Source: Cumulibacter manganitolerans (GTDB lineage Bacteria; Actinomycetota; Actinomycetes; Mycobacteriales; Antricoccaceae). Taken from it: a DNA stretch of 64,000 nucleotides. The notes beneath the pieces were generated by a model. That model was not told where the DNA came from. It worked only from the letters and a program-made list of their open reading frames with translations, and made no database searches. The translations under genes and the position numbers were made by a program. The DNA lies in the NCBI RefSeq assembly GCF_009602465.1, contig NZ_WBKP01000008.1, forward strand, positions 41,493 through 105,492, in the 5' to 3' direction. Shown here piece by piece: positions 1 through 8,599 of this stretch (positions are counted from its first letter, which is position 1; every line of letters begins with the position of its first letter).

Positions 1-1301
1 ACCTCGAGGAGGCGTCGGCAGCCATCGGCGCCGACACCGTCGTCACGCTCATCTACACCTCCGGCACCACCGGCGACCCCAAGGGCGTGCAGCTCACCCA
101 CCGCAACATCCTCGCGGCGTACGAAGGTGCGGACGGCCGCGTGACGATGCCGGACGACGCCCGCGTGATCAGCTGGCTTCCGGCGGCGCACATCGCCGAA
201 CGGATGGCGCACCACTACTTGCCGCTGCGGCACGGGATCGAGGTGACCTGCTGTCCCGACCCGCGGCGGATCGCCGAGTACCTGCCTCAGGTCCGCCCGA
301 CCTGGTTCTTCGCCGTCCCGCGGGTGTGGGAGAAGCTGAAGTCGGCGGTCGAGGCCAAGCTGGCGTCCATCCCAGGGGAGCAGGGCGAGCAGATCCGGGC
401 GGCGCTCGCCGCCGCCGTCCAGAAGGTCAAGCTCGAGCAGTCTCGCCAGCCCGTCCCCACCGAGCTCGCCGCCGCCGTCGAGCAGGCCGACGCCGCGATC
501 TTCGCCGGAATCCGCCGGCAGCTCGGGCTGGACCGCATCGACGTCGCCAACGTCGGCGCCTCGCCCACCCCGCCGGAGGTGCTCGAGTTCTTCCACGCGA
601 TCGGAGTGCCGGTCTCGGAGATCTGGGGGATGAGCGAGACCGCGGGCCTCGGCGCATCCAACCCGATCGAGGACATCCGCATCGGCACCGTCGGCCGGGC
701 GCCGGACAACGTCCGGCTGAAGCTCGGCGAGGACGGCGAGCTGCTGGTCAAGAGCGACGTCGTCACCCCCGGCTACCGCAACCTGCCGGAGAAGAACCGC
801 GAGACGATCGTCGACGGCTGGCTGCACACCGGTGACATCGCGACGATCGACGACGACGGCTACGTGCGGATCATCGACCGCAAGAAGGAGCTGATCATCA
901 GCTCCGGCGGCAAGAACATGTCGCCGGCGCTGATCGAGTCTCGGCTCACGACCGCGTCGCCGCTGATCGGGCAGGCCGTCGCGATCGGCGACGGCCGCCC
1001 GTACAACACGGCGCTGATCGTGCTCGACCCCGACGCGCTGCCGGTCTGGGCCCGCGCGCACGGCATCGATGGCGCGACCCCCGCGGAGCTCGCCGGCGAC
1101 GAGCAGCTGCTCGCCGAGATCGACGCGGCCGTCCAGGCGGCCAACGCCCGGCTCTCGCGCGTCGAGCAGATCAAGAAGTACACGGTGCTCGCCGAGGAGT
1201 GGCTGCCGGCGAGCGACGAGCTGACGCCGACCATGAAGCTGCGCCGCCGTCCGATCGAGGCGAAGTACCGCACCCAGATCGACGCCATGTACGCCCCGTA
1301 G
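1..1301 (+). CDS. Long-chain acyl-CoA synthetase (FadD15-like), C-terminal part
   Basis: This is the 3' part (about 432 codons) of an adenylate-forming enzyme that activates fatty acids to acyl-AMP and then acyl-CoA. The frame is open from base 3 and the N-terminus lies before the window. The ATP-binding signature YTSGTTGDPKGV is encoded at about 54-89. A WGMSETAG adenylation motif follows, then GWLHTGD and the hinge region IIDRKKELIISSGG. The long helical insert between the P-loop and the MSETAG motif, and the EQIKKYTVLAEEW tail, resemble the FadD15 / AMP-binding long-chain type rather than short acetate-CoA ligases. The family assignment is firm; the substrate chain length is inferred. The gene ends just before a palindromic repeat that could act as its terminator. 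Confidence 0.9.
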   Translation, partial: LEEASAAIGADTVVTLIYTSGTTGDPKGVQLTHRNILAAYEGADGRVTMPDDARVISWLPAAHIAERMAHHYLPLRHGIEVTCCPDPRRIAEYLPQVRPTWFFAVPRVWEKLKSAVEAKLASIPGEQGEQIRAALAAAVQKVKLEQSRQPVPTELAAAVEQADAAIFAGIRRQLGLDRIDVANVGASPTPPEVLEFFHAIGVPVSEIWGMSETAGLGASNPIEDIRIGTVGRAPDNVRLKLGEDGELLVKSDVVTPGYRNLPEKNRETIVDGWLHTGDIATIDDDGYVRIIDRKKELIISSGGKNMSPALIESRLTTASPLIGQAVAIGDGRPYNTALIVLDPDALPVWARAHGIDGATPAELAGDEQLLAEIDAAVQAANARLSRVEQIKKYTVLAEEWLPASDELTPTMKLRRRPIEAKYRTQIDAMYAP

Positions 1302-1307
1302 TCCTCA

Positions 1308-1360
1308 TGCGGTGGGTTGCACCCCGCTATCGGCCGATCAGCGGGGCAGAACCCACCGCA
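1308..1360. repeat. Nested palindromic intergenic element, copy 1
   Basis: Outer arms TGCGGTGGGTT (1308-1318) and AACCCACCGCA (1350-1360) are perfectly complementary. A 3x3 internal loop (GCA/CAG) separates them from an inner hairpin, CCCCGCT..AGCGGGG around ATCGGCCGAT, with one extra C at 1339. It belongs to the same family as the elements at 9851, 24171 and 58405. It lies 7 bp after the acyl-CoA synthetase stop codon. Confidence 0.8.
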
Positions 1361-1390
1361 GCACGGCGGAGCGGGGCAGAACCCACCGCA
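1341..1390. repeat. 20-bp direct duplication of the element's right arm
   Basis: GCGGGGCAGAACCCACCGCA occurs at 1341-1360 as the right arm of the palindromic element, and again without change at 1371-1390, a 30-bp period. The second copy has no matching left arm, so it looks like a partial duplication of the element. Confidence 0.85.
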
Positions 1391-1455
1391 TCGTGACGGC
1401 CGCGGGGACGTCGGCACCACCCGACGGGCGTCGGTGGCCGCGCGCGGCTGCGTGA

Positions 1456-1461
1456 CAGACT
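1456..1461 (+). promoter_or_regulatory. Candidate -10 box of malic enzyme gene
   Basis: CAGACT lies 7 nt before the ATG at 1469 and no Shine-Dalgarno fits between them. This spacing matches the other apparently leaderless genes in the window, but the hexamer is the weakest of the set because it lacks the initial T. Confidence 0.3.
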
Positions 1462-1468
1462 GGTGGGC

Positions 1469-2893
1469 ATGTCCAAAGCGAACGCCAACACCTCGTTGCC
1501 GGTGCAGCGCGCGAAGGCGACCACCGGCTCGTACTCGATCACGGTGCGGCTGCACACCGGCACCGACCCGGCCGTCGTCGGTGAGCTGGCGACCGCCGTG
1601 TCGCAGGTCGGCGGCATCACGACCGCGCTGGACATCGTCGAGTCGCGGCATGATCGCCTGGTCGTCGACCTCACCTGCTCGGCCGCCGACGGCACGCACG
1701 CCGAGGAGCTGGTCGCCGCGATCAGCGGGGTTCCCGGCGTCAAGGTGCACAAGGTGTCCGACCGGACGTTCCTGCTGCACATCGGCGGCAAGATCGGCGT
1801 CGAGCCCACGGTCCCGCTGAAGACCCGCGACGACCTCTCGATGGCCTACACGCCGGGCGTGGGCCGGGTCAGCCTGGCGCTGGCCGAGCACCCGGAGGAC
1901 GTCCGTCGCCTGACGATCAAGGGCAACTCCGTCGCGGTAGTGACCGACGGCAGCGCCGTCCTCGGCCTCGGCAACCTCGGACCCGGTGCGGCGCTGCCGG
2001 TGATGGAAGGCAAGGCGGCGTTGTTCAAGCGGTTCGCCGGGATCAACGCCTGGCCGATCTGCCTGGACACCCAGGACGTCGACGAGATCGTGCGCACCGT
2101 CGAGCTGATCGCTCCCGGGTTCGGCGGGATCAACCTGGAGGACATCGCGGCCCCGCGCTGCTTCGAGGTCGAGGGGCGGCTGCGCGAGCGGCTGGATATC
2201 CCGGTCTTCCACGACGACCAGCACGGGACGGCGATCGTCGTCCTCGCGGCGCTCACCAACGCGCTGCGGTTCGTCAAGCAGAACATCGACACCGCCCGCA
2301 TCGTCGTCGCCGGAGCCGGTGCCGCGGGCACCGCGATCGTGACCCTGCTGCTGGCCGCCGACGCCCACGACGTGGTGGTGTGGGACAAGGAGGGCCTGCT
2401 GAGCCGCGACGACCTCGAGCTGGCGCCCGCCAAGCTGGCCCTCGCGCAGCAGACCAACCCGCACCTGATCCGCGGCGAGCTGCGCGACGGCCTGCAGGGC
2501 GCCGACGTGTTCATCGGCGTCAGCGCCGGTGGCGTGCTGGCGCCGGAGTGGATCGACGAGATGGCCGACGAGCGCATCGTGTTCGCGCTGGCCAATCCCG
2601 ATCCCGAGGTCGACATCGCCGAGGCCGCGAAGCGGGCGACCGTGGTCGCCTCCGGCCGCAGCGACTATCCCAACCAGATCAACAACGTGCTCGCGTTCCC
2701 GGGCGTCTTCCGCGGGCTGCTCGACGCCAAGGCGTCGGCTGTGACCACCGAGATGCTGCTGCGCGCGGCGTACGCCATCGCCGGTGTCGTCACCGACGAC
2801 CAGCTCAACCCCAACTACATCATCCCGAGCGTGTTCGACCCCGGGATCACGACAGCGGTCGCGCGGGCGATCGCCGGTGAGGACGCCGAATGA
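1469..2893 (+). CDS. NAD(P)-dependent malic enzyme with N-terminal ACT domain
   Basis: Oxidatively decarboxylates malate to pyruvate in the cytosol. Residues about 10-95 form an ACT-like regulatory domain. The malic enzyme N-terminal domain follows with AYTPGVGRVS and DGSAVLGLGNLGP, then the metal-binding stretch FHDDQHGTAIVV and a Rossmann domain with VVAGAGAAGTAI. At 474 residues it has the usual length of the bacterial short type plus ACT domain. ATG 1469 is preferred; an in-frame GTG at 1463 is the alternative. Its stop overlaps the start of the next gene (ATGA), which suggests translational coupling to the two small membrane proteins downstream. Cofactor preference cannot be read from the sequence by eye. 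Confidence 0.92.
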   Translation: MSKANANTSLPVQRAKATTGSYSITVRLHTGTDPAVVGELATAVSQVGGITTALDIVESRHDRLVVDLTCSAADGTHAEELVAAISGVPGVKVHKVSDRTFLLHIGGKIGVEPTVPLKTRDDLSMAYTPGVGRVSLALAEHPEDVRRLTIKGNSVAVVTDGSAVLGLGNLGPGAALPVMEGKAALFKRFAGINAWPICLDTQDVDEIVRTVELIAPGFGGINLEDIAAPRCFEVEGRLRERLDIPVFHDDQHGTAIVVLAALTNALRFVKQNIDTARIVVAGAGAAGTAIVTLLLAADAHDVVVWDKEGLLSRDDLELAPAKLALAQQTNPHLIRGELRDGLQGADVFIGVSAGGVLAPEWIDEMADERIVFALANPDPEVDIAEAAKRATVVASGRSDYPNQINNVLAFPGVFRGLLDAKASAVTTEMLLRAAYAIAGVVTDDQLNPNYIIPSVFDPGITTAVARAIAGEDAE

Positions 2894-3372
2894 ACGGACC
2901 CGTCAACTCGCGATTCGCCGTCGGGCCGTTCATCGCCGGCGCGCCGCTGGTGCTCATCGGCGTGCTGCTCATCGCCGGGCTGCGCAGCAGCTTCGCCGAC
3001 ATCCTGGGCTGGATCTTCGTGGTCGTGGGGATCGGACTGCTCGTGCTGTCGATCCTGATGTTCCGGGAGCTGTCGAAGTGGAACGTGCTGCGGCGCGGGA
3101 AGTGGACGACCGTCGCCGCCACCGTCGTGCACGACGACGCCTACAGCGAGCAGGCCAAGACGCTCATCGACACGGTGGACGGCAAGTGGCGCATCGCGCT
3201 GGCCCGCTACCCGCTCGAGCTGCGGGACGTCATCGCCGACCAGAAGCGCCTGGAGTACGTCGGCACCCTCGCCGACGACGCCTCGCTGCTGGTGCGGCCC
3301 ACGCCGGGAGAGCTGGAGTACTTCGCCCGCTGCCGGGCGATCGCGAGCATCACCGAGGCCAGGGGCGCATGA
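2890..3372 (+). CDS. Small two-TM membrane protein, paralogue of the next gene
   Basis: A protein of unknown function with 160 residues. Two hydrophobic segments near residues 13-32 and 38-58 are followed by a soluble domain of about 100 residues starting KWTTVAATVVHDDAY. That domain aligns by eye with the tail of the following gene (KWTTVAATVV against EWVTTAVTVT; LEYVGTL against LEYAGDL), so the two genes are a tandem paralogous pair. Start and stop overlap malic enzyme (ATGA) and the next gene (ATGA), giving a tight three-gene unit. The layout of two TM helices plus a beta-rich cytosolic tail is compatible with a membrane-anchored sensing or adaptor role, but nothing visible proves it. Confidence 0.8.
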   Translation: MNGPVNSRFAVGPFIAGAPLVLIGVLLIAGLRSSFADILGWIFVVVGIGLLVLSILMFRELSKWNVLRRGKWTTVAATVVHDDAYSEQAKTLIDTVDGKWRIALARYPLELRDVIADQKRLEYVGTLADDASLLVRPTPGELEYFARCRAIASITEARGA

Positions 3373-3866
3373 GCCCGGCCGCCGACGACGAACGCACCCG
3401 CCGGCACGAGCGCGGCAAGGACCGCGCCTTCGTCACGACGATCGTGATCGGGCTGGCGCTGATCGTGGCCGGGCTCCTGCTGATCGCGCAGCGCGGCGCG
3501 TGGGCGTTCCTCGGAGGATTCCTGTTCCTGCTCGGCGGGTCCTTCGGCGCGGCGTCCGTCATCGGGCTGCTGTACCGGCGCAAGGCGCGTCGCGTCCTGG
3601 GCACCCACGAATGGGTCACCACCGCGGTGACGGTCACCGCACGCCCCCGCTCCGGACGCAACGGCCGCACCATCATCGCGCTGCGCGACACCGACGTCAC
3701 CATCGCGGTCACGGGCCTGAGCCCCGAGGTCACGAACAAGATCGAGCGCACCGGCGAGCTCGAGTACGCCGGCGACCTGGACGGCTCCGGGATGCTGTTC
3801 ACCCGGCTCGTCGACGGCGACGAGGTGTACGTCGCCGTCGTCCCGCGGCATCGTCCGGCCGCCTGA
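3369..3866 (+). CDS. Small two-TM membrane protein, second paralogue
   Basis: A protein of unknown function with 165 residues. It starts with a charged N-terminus (MSPAADDERTRRHERGKDR), then has two TM segments near residues 20-41 and 44-66. A positively charged loop RRKARR leads to a soluble domain that aligns with the preceding gene. The ATG overlaps the upstream stop codon by 4 bp. No catalytic motif is seen. Positive-inside charges (the KDR before TM1 and RRKARR after TM2) put both termini in the cytoplasm. The alternative is simply a structural DUF pair with no enzymatic role. Confidence 0.8.
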   Translation: MSPAADDERTRRHERGKDRAFVTTIVIGLALIVAGLLLIAQRGAWAFLGGFLFLLGGSFGAASVIGLLYRRKARRVLGTHEWVTTAVTVTARPRSGRNGRTIIALRDTDVTIAVTGLSPEVTNKIERTGELEYAGDLDGSGMLFTRLVDGDEVYVAVVPRHRPAA

Positions 3867-3904
3867 GGTCGCCGGGACGCCCACCACCACGAGGGAGTAG
3901 CAGG

Positions 3905-4954
3905 ATGAGCTCGAAGGTCCGGATCACCGTCGCGGTACCGATGTCGGAAGCGCTGGTCAGCCAGATCGAGGCGGTCGACCCGCGCGTCGAGGTCCACTAC
4001 GACCCGGCGCACTTCCCCGGACCGCGGCGCCTCGGCGACCACCACGGCGCGCCGGCGCAGCCGCGCTCGGACGCCGAGCGGGACCGGTTCTTCGAGTACC
4101 TCTCGCACGGCGAGATCGTCTACGGGATCCCGGAGCTGCAGGCGAGCGGGCTGCGCCGCATCGTCGAGCAGGACCCCCGGCTGCGCTGGGTGCACGCCGC
4201 GCAGGCCGGCGCCGGAGCGTTCGTCACCGAGGCGCACCTCGACGCCGAGCAGCTCGCGCGGGTCCTGGTGACGACGTCCGCCGGGGTGCACGCCGAACCC
4301 CTCGCCGAGTTCGCGATGCTCGGCATGCTCGCCGGCTCCCAGGACCTCGCCCGGCTGCGCCGGCAGCAGGCCGCTCACGAGTGGGCGGACCGGCACGCGA
4401 CAGCCCAGCTGCGCGGCGCCACCTGCCTGGTCCTCGGCGCCGGGGAGATCGGCGCCGCGATCGCGTCCCGCGCGAAGGCCTTCGGCATGCGGACCGTCGG
4501 CATCAAGCGGCGGATCGAGCCGGTCGCCGGCTTCGATGACATCCTCGGCGTCGAGGCGCTGACCGACGCGGTGCGGGACGCCGACTACGTCGTGGTCACG
4601 CTGCCGGGCACCGCGCACACCGAGCACCTGGTCGATGCGCGGGTGATCGCGGCCTGCAAGCCCGGCGTCGTGGTGGTGAACGTCGGGCGCGGCTCGGTGA
4701 TCGACGAGGCGGCCCTCGTCGCGGCACTGCGCAGCGGCCACGTCGCGTCGGCGGCGCTCGACGTCTTCGAGCGCGAGCCGCTGGAACCGGCGAGCCCGCT
4801 GTGGGATCTGCCCAACGTCATCGTCAGCCCGCACACCGCCGCCCTCGACGTCGGGGAGGAGCAGCGGGTCGCGGACCTGTTCTGCGACAACCTGCGCCGC
4901 TACCTCGACGGGACGCCGCTGCGCAACGTCGTCGACGTCCAGCAGGGCTACTGA
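3905..4954 (+). CDS. D-2-hydroxyacid dehydrogenase family protein
   Basis: NAD(P)H-dependent oxidoreductase of the D-isomer 2-hydroxyacid dehydrogenase family, 349 residues. The nucleotide-binding motif LGAGEIGAAIASRA is near residue 178. The catalytic Arg lies in VNVGRGSVIDE and the His in VIVSPHTAA, in the family's usual order. Start ATG 3905 follows GAGGGAGTAGCAGG, a good ribosome site. The last bases overlap the convergent DUF4389 gene by 7 bp. The substrate is unknown; the N-terminal substrate domain does not match the phosphoglycerate dehydrogenase (SerA) type, so serine synthesis is not implied. Confidence 0.88.
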   Translation: MSSKVRITVAVPMSEALVSQIEAVDPRVEVHYDPAHFPGPRRLGDHHGAPAQPRSDAERDRFFEYLSHGEIVYGIPELQASGLRRIVEQDPRLRWVHAAQAGAGAFVTEAHLDAEQLARVLVTTSAGVHAEPLAEFAMLGMLAGSQDLARLRRQQAAHEWADRHATAQLRGATCLVLGAGEIGAAIASRAKAFGMRTVGIKRRIEPVAGFDDILGVEALTDAVRDADYVVVTLPGTAHTEHLVDARVIAACKPGVVVVNVGRGSVIDEAALVAALRSGHVASAALDVFEREPLEPASPLWDLPNVIVSPHTAALDVGEEQRVADLFCDNLRRYLDGTPLRNVVDVQQGY

Positions 4955-6513
4955 GCCTCGGTCCGGTCCGGTCCGGCGCGGCTGGTCGCCGCCGGACCGC
5001 GGTCCGCGCCGCCCTGGGCTCGGTGGACGGCAACGCCCACGAGCAGCGCCCCGACCGCGAGCAGCACCGCCCCGGCGACGAAGATGCCGGCGATCACCCA
5101 CGGCAGGCCCGGCACGGTGGCGCCGGCCCGCGCCTGCGCGTTGATGCCGGCGGTGCCGTCGGCGCGCATGACGACGACCATCCAATCGCCTTCCGACGCC
5201 CGCCACGTGAGCGCCTGGGTGCCCGTGCCGCTGGACGACTCGACCCAGATGCCGGCCTCCGCCGGCGGCGAGCCGGGTGCTCCGCCCGAATGATCGGTGG
5301 TCCGCAAGCGGTCCGAGCGCCCGTCACCGAACCGCGGTCCCAGCCGGTCCAGCTCCGAGTAGCCCACGTCGCGCAGGTAGCGGCGGGCGTCCTCCGCCCG
5401 CGCCACGCCGATGAACAGCGGGACGCCCGGGTCGGTCGCGGTGACCTCGAGCCGGATCGAGCCGACCACCTCCTCCATCGACCAGTCCAGACCGCTGCCC
5501 TCCAGGCGGAACGAATCGCTCGCGATCGCGTAGCGGTCGGTTGCCATCTCCGATCGCGGCGTCATCAGGTAGCTGCCTTCCCGATAGTGCTGATCGGCCC
5601 ATGCGAGCGTGCCGCCGCCGACGAACGCGCCGGCCGCGCCGAACAGCAGCAGCGCGCCCACGACCAGTGCCGCGACGCGGCCGGCGGTCCACGCCGTGGC
5701 GGGCGTCGCCCGTGCCAGGGCTGCCGAACCGCCGGTCGCGGCCGGGTAGCCGGGCGCGCTCGGGTAGCCGGTCTCGGCCGGGGAACCGGAGGGGCTTCCG
5801 AATGCGGGAGGCGAGGTCGGCCCGACGGGTAGCGAAGCGGGGTCGCGACCGCCCATGTCCATCCGGAACGGCGGGTACTCGTCGGTCATCAGGGCCGCGT
5901 AGCCGGCGACGCGCAGCGCCCACCGGTCCATGCCGAGCACGAAGTCGTACAGCGACTGCGGGTACCGCCCGGAGAACAGCAGCGCGATGCCGGCGACCAG
6001 CACCAGCAGGGCGACCAGCCCGCCCGCGCCCCAGCCGGTGTCCCAGATGCCGTCCGCGTGGCTGCCGCGGGTGCCCAGCCAGATGCCGCCGCCGACGAAC
6101 AGCGAGACGATGATGTAGTGCGGGATGGCCAGCAGCCACCACTTGACCAGCACCAGCCCCCGCGACAGGCGCTCGGGGTAGACGACGTCGAGGTGCGCCG
6201 GGTAGTCCGGCACGTCGGCGAGGGTGAACGGCGGATAGCGGTCCGTGCCCAGCGCGCCGTAGCCGTAGTAGTTGACGCGCCAGCTCCACCGCAGCACCCC
6301 GACGTTGAAGTCGAACAGGGCGCGCGGGTAGCGCGCGGTGAACAGCACCGAGAAGAACACGATCACGCTGGTCAGCACGAACGCCACCCACAGGCACGCC
6401 AGGATCACGTAGTGCGGGAGCAGCAGCAGCCACTTGACCAGCCACAGCCCGCGCGAGGCCGCGGGCCGGACGGCGGCATCGACGCGCACCGGGTACGTTC
6501 GCTCCTCGAGCAT
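4948..6513 (-). CDS. DUF4389 multi-pass membrane protein, two repeats
   Basis: Integral membrane protein of 521 residues. Two DUF4389 units are visible. Each has a W-rich TM pair (LVKWLLLLPHYVIL; LVKWWLLAIPHYIIV) followed by FTARYPRALFDF / FSGRYPQSLYDF and a YPPF motif. A proline/serine-rich linker leads to a third hydrophobic segment near residue 290, an extracytoplasmic domain of about 170 residues, and a last TM helix near the C-terminus. ATG 6513 is preferred over the longer frame because GGAAGG precedes it. The function is unknown; the family is common in actinobacteria. Confidence 0.85.
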   Translation of the reverse strand: MLEERTYPVRVDAAVRPAASRGLWLVKWLLLLPHYVILACLWVAFVLTSVIVFFSVLFTARYPRALFDFNVGVLRWSWRVNYYGYGALGTDRYPPFTLADVPDYPAHLDVVYPERLSRGLVLVKWWLLAIPHYIIVSLFVGGGIWLGTRGSHADGIWDTGWGAGGLVALLVLVAGIALLFSGRYPQSLYDFVLGMDRWALRVAGYAALMTDEYPPFRMDMGGRDPASLPVGPTSPPAFGSPSGSPAETGYPSAPGYPAATGGSAALARATPATAWTAGRVAALVVGALLLFGAAGAFVGGGTLAWADQHYREGSYLMTPRSEMATDRYAIASDSFRLEGSGLDWSMEEVVGSIRLEVTATDPGVPLFIGVARAEDARRYLRDVGYSELDRLGPRFGDGRSDRLRTTDHSGGAPGSPPAEAGIWVESSSGTGTQALTWRASEGDWMVVVMRADGTAGINAQARAGATVPGLPWVIAGIFVAGAVLLAVGALLVGVAVHRAQGGADRGPAATSRAGPDRTEAQ

Positions 6514-6656
6514 CTTCGGCACGTCCTTCCCGTCGCGGAGGCCAGGCCGGCTCTGCGGCCCGACCCTCCTTTCACGGTGGCGCCGCTGGGTGGCGGCTGC
6601 CAGGGGCTTTGGGGGCGTCGGGCAGGAACGTTCGTCCCGTGCCGCGGCGCTACCGA

Positions 6657-6662
6657 TACCCT
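6657..6662 (+). promoter_or_regulatory. Candidate -10 box, leaderless pheA
   Basis: TACCCT is followed by 6 nt and then the GTG start of pheA. A purine-rich GGGGA is too close to the start to work as a ribosome site, so transcription probably begins at or next to the start codon. Confidence 0.45.
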
Positions 6663-6668
6663 CGGGGA

Positions 6669-7595
6669 GTGCCCGACTCATACGCCTATCTCGGTCCCGC
6701 CGGAACGTTCGCGCAGCAGGCCCTGCTGACCATCCCGGAGGTCGAGGGAGCGCCGATGATGCCGTGCTCCGGGGTACCGGCGGTCGCGGCTGCCGTCCGC
6801 GACGGATCGGCGACCTTCGGGCTGATGCCGCTGGAGAACTCCGTCGAGGGCCCGGTGCCGACCACCACCGACGAGCTGGTGCTGGGCGAGCCGCTGCAGA
6901 TCGTCCGCGAGGTCTTCCTGCCCGTCTCGTTCGTGGTCGCCTCGCGCGGCGCGCAGCTCGACGAGCTGCGCACGCTGGTCAGCCATCCGCACGCACACGC
7001 CCAGGTGCGCGGCTGGGTCCGGTCACATCTGCCGGACGTCGACGTGGTGACCGCCGCCTCGACCGCGGAGGCCGCATCCCTCGTCGCACAGGGAAAGTAC
7101 GACGCCGCGGTGTGTGCGTCGATCGCCGCCGCCAACAACGGTCTGACGGTGCTGGCCGACGGCGTCGAGGACACGACCGGCGCCGTCACCCGGTTCGTGG
7201 TGGCTGCCCTCCCCGGGCCGCCCCCGGCGATGACCGGCAACGACCGCACGACCTTCGTCGTGCACATCCGTCAGGAGCAGCCCGGCGCGCTCAGTGGCGT
7301 GCTCGTCGAGCTGGCCGCCCGCTCGATCAACCTCACCCGCATCGAGTCGCGTCCGTGGCGCGAGCGCATCGGTGAGTACCACTTCATCCTCGAGTGCGAA
7401 GGGCACATCGCCGACCCGCGCGTCGGCGACGCGCTCGCCGCCCTCTTTCGCATCTGCGCGGAGGTGCGCTTCATCGGCTCCTACCCGCGGGCGGACCGCG
7501 CCAACGGCGCGTTGCCGGAGCAGGCCCGCGACGCCGCGTTCGCCGACGCCGCCCGCTGGCTGGCGAGCACCCGCGAGCACGGGGCCCGCCGGTGA
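6669..7595 (+). CDS. pheA: Prephenate dehydratase
   Basis: Converts prephenate to phenylpyruvate in phenylalanine synthesis. At 308 residues it is the monofunctional actinobacterial form without chorismate mutase. The N-terminal catalytic part begins YAYLGPAGTFAQQAL and has PLENSVEGPVPTT and VTRFVV. The C-terminal ACT domain carries the phenylalanine-sensing motif LTRIESRP near residues 220-228. GTG 6669 is chosen because the protein starts at the conserved strand, and an upstream in-frame ATG would add a non-conserved Arg-rich tail. The next gene overlaps by GTGA. The partner tyrA lies elsewhere in this window (27.3 kb). Confidence 0.96.
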   Translation: MPDSYAYLGPAGTFAQQALLTIPEVEGAPMMPCSGVPAVAAAVRDGSATFGLMPLENSVEGPVPTTTDELVLGEPLQIVREVFLPVSFVVASRGAQLDELRTLVSHPHAHAQVRGWVRSHLPDVDVVTAASTAEAASLVAQGKYDAAVCASIAAANNGLTVLADGVEDTTGAVTRFVVAALPGPPPAMTGNDRTTFVVHIRQEQPGALSGVLVELAARSINLTRIESRPWRERIGEYHFILECEGHIADPRVGDALAALFRICAEVRFIGSYPRADRANGALPEQARDAAFADAARWLASTREHGARR

Positions 7596-8245
7596 AGCTG
7601 TACTTGGCCCGCCACGCCCAGAGCGAGGCGAACCGCGAGCACGTCATCGCCTGCGCCATCCCGGGCCCGGATCTCAGCGAGCTCGGACGCGAGCAGGCGG
7701 TCGCGCTGGCCGAGCGGCTCGACGGGCACGGGGTCCGTGCGATCTATCACTCCCGCATGGTGCGCACCAGGCAGACCGCCGCCCCGCTGGGCGCCCTGCT
7801 CGGCCTGCAGATGACCGAGCTGCCGGGCCTGCACGAGGTGCACCTGGGCGACCTGGCCGAGCGCAGCGACGTCGAGGCGTACGACCTCATGGACGAGCTG
7901 GCGACCGAGTGGAACATGCGCGAGCGGCTGAACTTCGCGCGTCCCGGCGGCGAGTCCGGCACCGAGGTCGTGCGCCGGATGACCGCCGACCTCGACCGGC
8001 TGCGGGAGCGGCACGGCGACTCCGACGACGCGGTGCTGGCGGTCGCGCACGGGCTCTGCCTGCGCACGGCCGTCCAGCGATGGGCGGACGGAGTCAGCCT
8101 CGAGTTCGCGTTCCGGAACCTGCTGCCCAACACCTCGCTGATCGAGATCGACGTACCGCGCGACCGGAGCGAGCGTCCGCGGATCGTCTCGTGGGCCGGT
8201 CTGGACCCGGCCAGCGCCCCGCCCGACGAGGGCGGCATCCTCTAG
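7592..8245 (+). CDS. Histidine phosphatase family protein (phosphoglycerate mutase-like)
   Basis: A 217-residue member of the histidine phosphatase superfamily. The phospho-acceptor motif LARHAQSEAN is at the N-terminus, the conserved Arg lies in HSRMVRTRQTA, and the second catalytic His in VAHGLCLR near residue 150. It overlaps pheA by GTGA and is presumably cotranscribed. Members next to pheA are conserved in mycobacteria, from family knowledge. The substrate is unknown; glycolytic mutase activity is unlikely for a protein this short. It converges on the GroES-like gene with an 8-bp gap. Confidence 0.88.
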   Translation: MKLYLARHAQSEANREHVIACAIPGPDLSELGREQAVALAERLDGHGVRAIYHSRMVRTRQTAAPLGALLGLQMTELPGLHEVHLGDLAERSDVEAYDLMDELATEWNMRERLNFARPGGESGTEVVRRMTADLDRLRERHGDSDDAVLAVAHGLCLRTAVQRWADGVSLEFAFRNLLPNTSLIEIDVPRDRSERPRIVSWAGLDPASAPPDEGGIL

Positions 8246-8252
8246 CGGCGGC

Positions 8253-8576
8253 CTACAGGTACAGGCCGGTCGAGACGTCGACGCGCTCGGCGGCGACCGC
8301 GTGCACGTCGCGCTCACGCAGGATCACGTAGGTCTCCGCGTTGATCTCGACCTCGTGCTGGTCGTCCTCGGCGTACAGCACGCGGTCGTCGACCTTCACG
8401 TTGCGTACCGACGGCCCGGCCCCGAGCACCTTCCCCCAGCGCAGCCGCTTGGCGACCTGCGCCGTCGCGGGGATCAGGATGCCGCCCGAGGATCGCCGGT
8501 CGCCCTCGTCGCCGGCCTCCTTCACCAGGAGTCGGTCGTGCAGCATCATGATCGGCAGCTTGGCGTTCTCGGTCAC
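8253..8576 (-). CDS. GroES-like co-chaperonin family protein
   Basis: A Cpn10-fold protein of about 107 residues. It shows MMLHDRLLVKE, the mobile-loop region SSGGILIPATA, the turn GKVLGAGPS, DDRVLYAEDDQHEVEI and YVILRERDVHAV, in the Cpn10 order. No groEL lies beside it, so this is probably a second, GroES-like copy rather than the main co-chaperonin; the loop lacks the usual GGIVLP wording. GTG 8576 is taken as the start. ATG 8546 (MMLHD) would give a shorter but complete fold. Confidence 0.8.
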   Translation of the reverse strand: MTENAKLPIMMLHDRLLVKEAGDEGDRRSSGGILIPATAQVAKRLRWGKVLGAGPSVRNVKVDDRVLYAEDDQHEVEINAETYVILRERDVHAVAAERVDVSTGLYL

Positions 8577-8599
8577 CCGACGAGGGTACCGCCGTCCGG

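Noticed and set aside
860..2464. Long minus-strand open frame opposite the malic enzyme
   Set aside because: Antisense to a recognised enzyme; repetitive Arg/Gly/Val/Asp composition and no motif.
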